DNA of 64,000 nucleotides from assembly GCF_016925535.1 (NCBI RefSeq), contig NZ_CP070496.1:868001-932000 (forward strand), given 5' to 3'. The notes under the pieces are model-generated. The model made no database searches and was not told the DNA's origin. It worked only from the letters and a program-made list of their open reading frames with translations. Position numbers and translations under genes: made by a program. Origin of the DNA: Natronoglycomyces albus. GTDB lineage: Bacteria > Actinomycetota > Actinomycetes > Mycobacteriales > Micromonosporaceae. Shown in pieces: positions 63,318 to 64,000 of the stretch (positions within the stretch are counted from its first letter, which is position 1; every line of letters starts with the position of its first letter).

Positions 63318-63672
63318 GATTACTTATGACCCCCCAAGCCGCGTAGTTCGGCTTGACATTTCGCCGCCAAAAGATACGGCCGGGCTGACCGCAGTGGACC
63401 CGGCGTATGTTCAACGAGCCTGGAGTTGATCGGCTACGCCCTGCAAGGGGGAAAGTTGCGGAATTTTGCCAGCGTTGTGACTAGGCAACGCCTGCATATG
63501 AGGCGAATTCATTTCTTCGCTTCGGTGTTCGCCTTCTTCTGCGGTGCTAACTGAATCGGGCTATGCGCGGTATTGCCCGACAGCCGAAAGCCCTGCGTGA
63601 CCTAGCGGCCACTGGTTGTGGCCGTCGTTCGCGCAGGGCTGTATCCTTCGCACCGACAGTGTCGGTTCTGGG
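63318..63672. other. Intergenic region with no supported gene
   Basis: About 355 bases with no plausible gene, terminator or repeat that I can support. It contains the kinase promoter region. Confidence 0.45.
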
Positions 63673-63945
63673 TTAGACGACTTCGAGTTGCCGCTCGGCC
63701 GCAGTTGCTCGACGCGACATTTCGTCGTGGTGGCAGGCTTCGCCGATCTGTCCGTCCCAAGCGGCCCAAGAGTGGCATGGCCACACTTGCTTGCAGTCAC
63801 GGCAGTTCACCGGCTTGCGGCCCGGGCGCTTTTCTGGCGTATGGCGTTTCCACCACCGCACTTGGACGCGCCACAAACTCGGGACCAGGACGCCCTGAGG
63901 CGGTTCTTCAGGTGGCGGGTTATCCAACGTAAACGGGCTTCTCAC
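63673..63945 (-). CDS. Small Trp/Cys-containing protein
   Basis: 90 residues from GTG 63945, with GAAAGG nine bases upstream (an earlier TTG 63966 is possible). Contains VNCRDCKQVWPC and EACHHDE, resembling small actinobacterial proteins with CxxC...WPC that sit near regulators. Possible metal binder; function unknown. Confidence 0.5.
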   Translation of the reverse strand: MRSPFTLDNPPPEEPPQGVLVPSLWRVQVRWWKRHTPEKRPGRKPVNCRDCKQVWPCHSWAAWDGQIGEACHHDEMSRRATAAERQLEVV

Positions 63946-64000
63946 CGTCGTATGCCTTTCGTGCAATCTGAGTGGGACTCGATCGGTTGATTCCTGGTTT

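Overview
The window is from a high-GC Gram-positive actinobacterium. The main evidence is the block at 45235-59190: nudC, mycoredoxin, uvrD2, whiB7, an ABC1 kinase, a DUF5679 zinc ribbon, a YgjP-type peptidase, a predicted zinc metalloprotease, a PDZ/Lon-like protease and a UPF0182 membrane protein. This matches, from established knowledge, the Mycobacterium tuberculosis order Rv3199c-Rv3193c. A PASTA Ser/Thr kinase, XRE/TPR regulators and CPCC and DUF5679 proteins agree. The genus cannot be fixed; the large LamG plus RHS pair and the moderate GC would suit Glycomycetales or a relative (inference).

Layout. 1-710: cold-shock gene with promoter and terminator. 715-6147: a translation-coupled minus-strand operon (winged-helix protein; double P-loop/HerA-type ATPase; EVE-like/CBS/HEPN protein) that looks like an undescribed nuclease-type defence system. 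6526-7613: a WXG100-like helical protein with a probable 5' frameshift. 7822-9749: a palindrome-ended element, a duplicated tRNA-Trp flank and an AbiEi/AbiEii toxin-antitoxin pair with its operator.

9756-35280: an accessory island bounded by 52-base direct repeats of the 3' part of tRNA-Trp, with an integrase remnant beside the intact tRNA gene. It carries a WXG-like/CdiA-C-type toxin and immunity pair, an HsdR remnant, a secreted LamG protein followed by a 2253-residue RHS protein with a Hint pretoxin domain and a 100-residue toxin tail, its candidate immunity gene, and an array of displaced toxin-tail and immunity cassettes separated by degenerate IS5-like copies. It also holds truncated XRE/TPR regulators, an APH-like kinase, and a two-gene unit pairing an isonitrile-synthase-like (DIT1/PvcA) protein with a Tritrichomonas-type IMP dehydrogenase.

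35339-45000: an ArsR-type regulator divergent from a flavin monooxygenase and an MFS transporter, with a clear palindromic operator; an aldo-keto reductase; a metN-metI-metQ uptake operon preceded by a short Cys/Met leader peptide and a terminator-like hairpin; and an overlapping M16 peptidase pair. 45235-59190: the conserved actinobacterial block, in which whiB7 has a long attenuator-type leader. 59278-64000: an NmrA-like reductase divergent from an AraC-type regulator, a PASTA kinase and a small Cys-containing protein.

All function calls come from reading translated sequence and recognising motifs. No database search was run.
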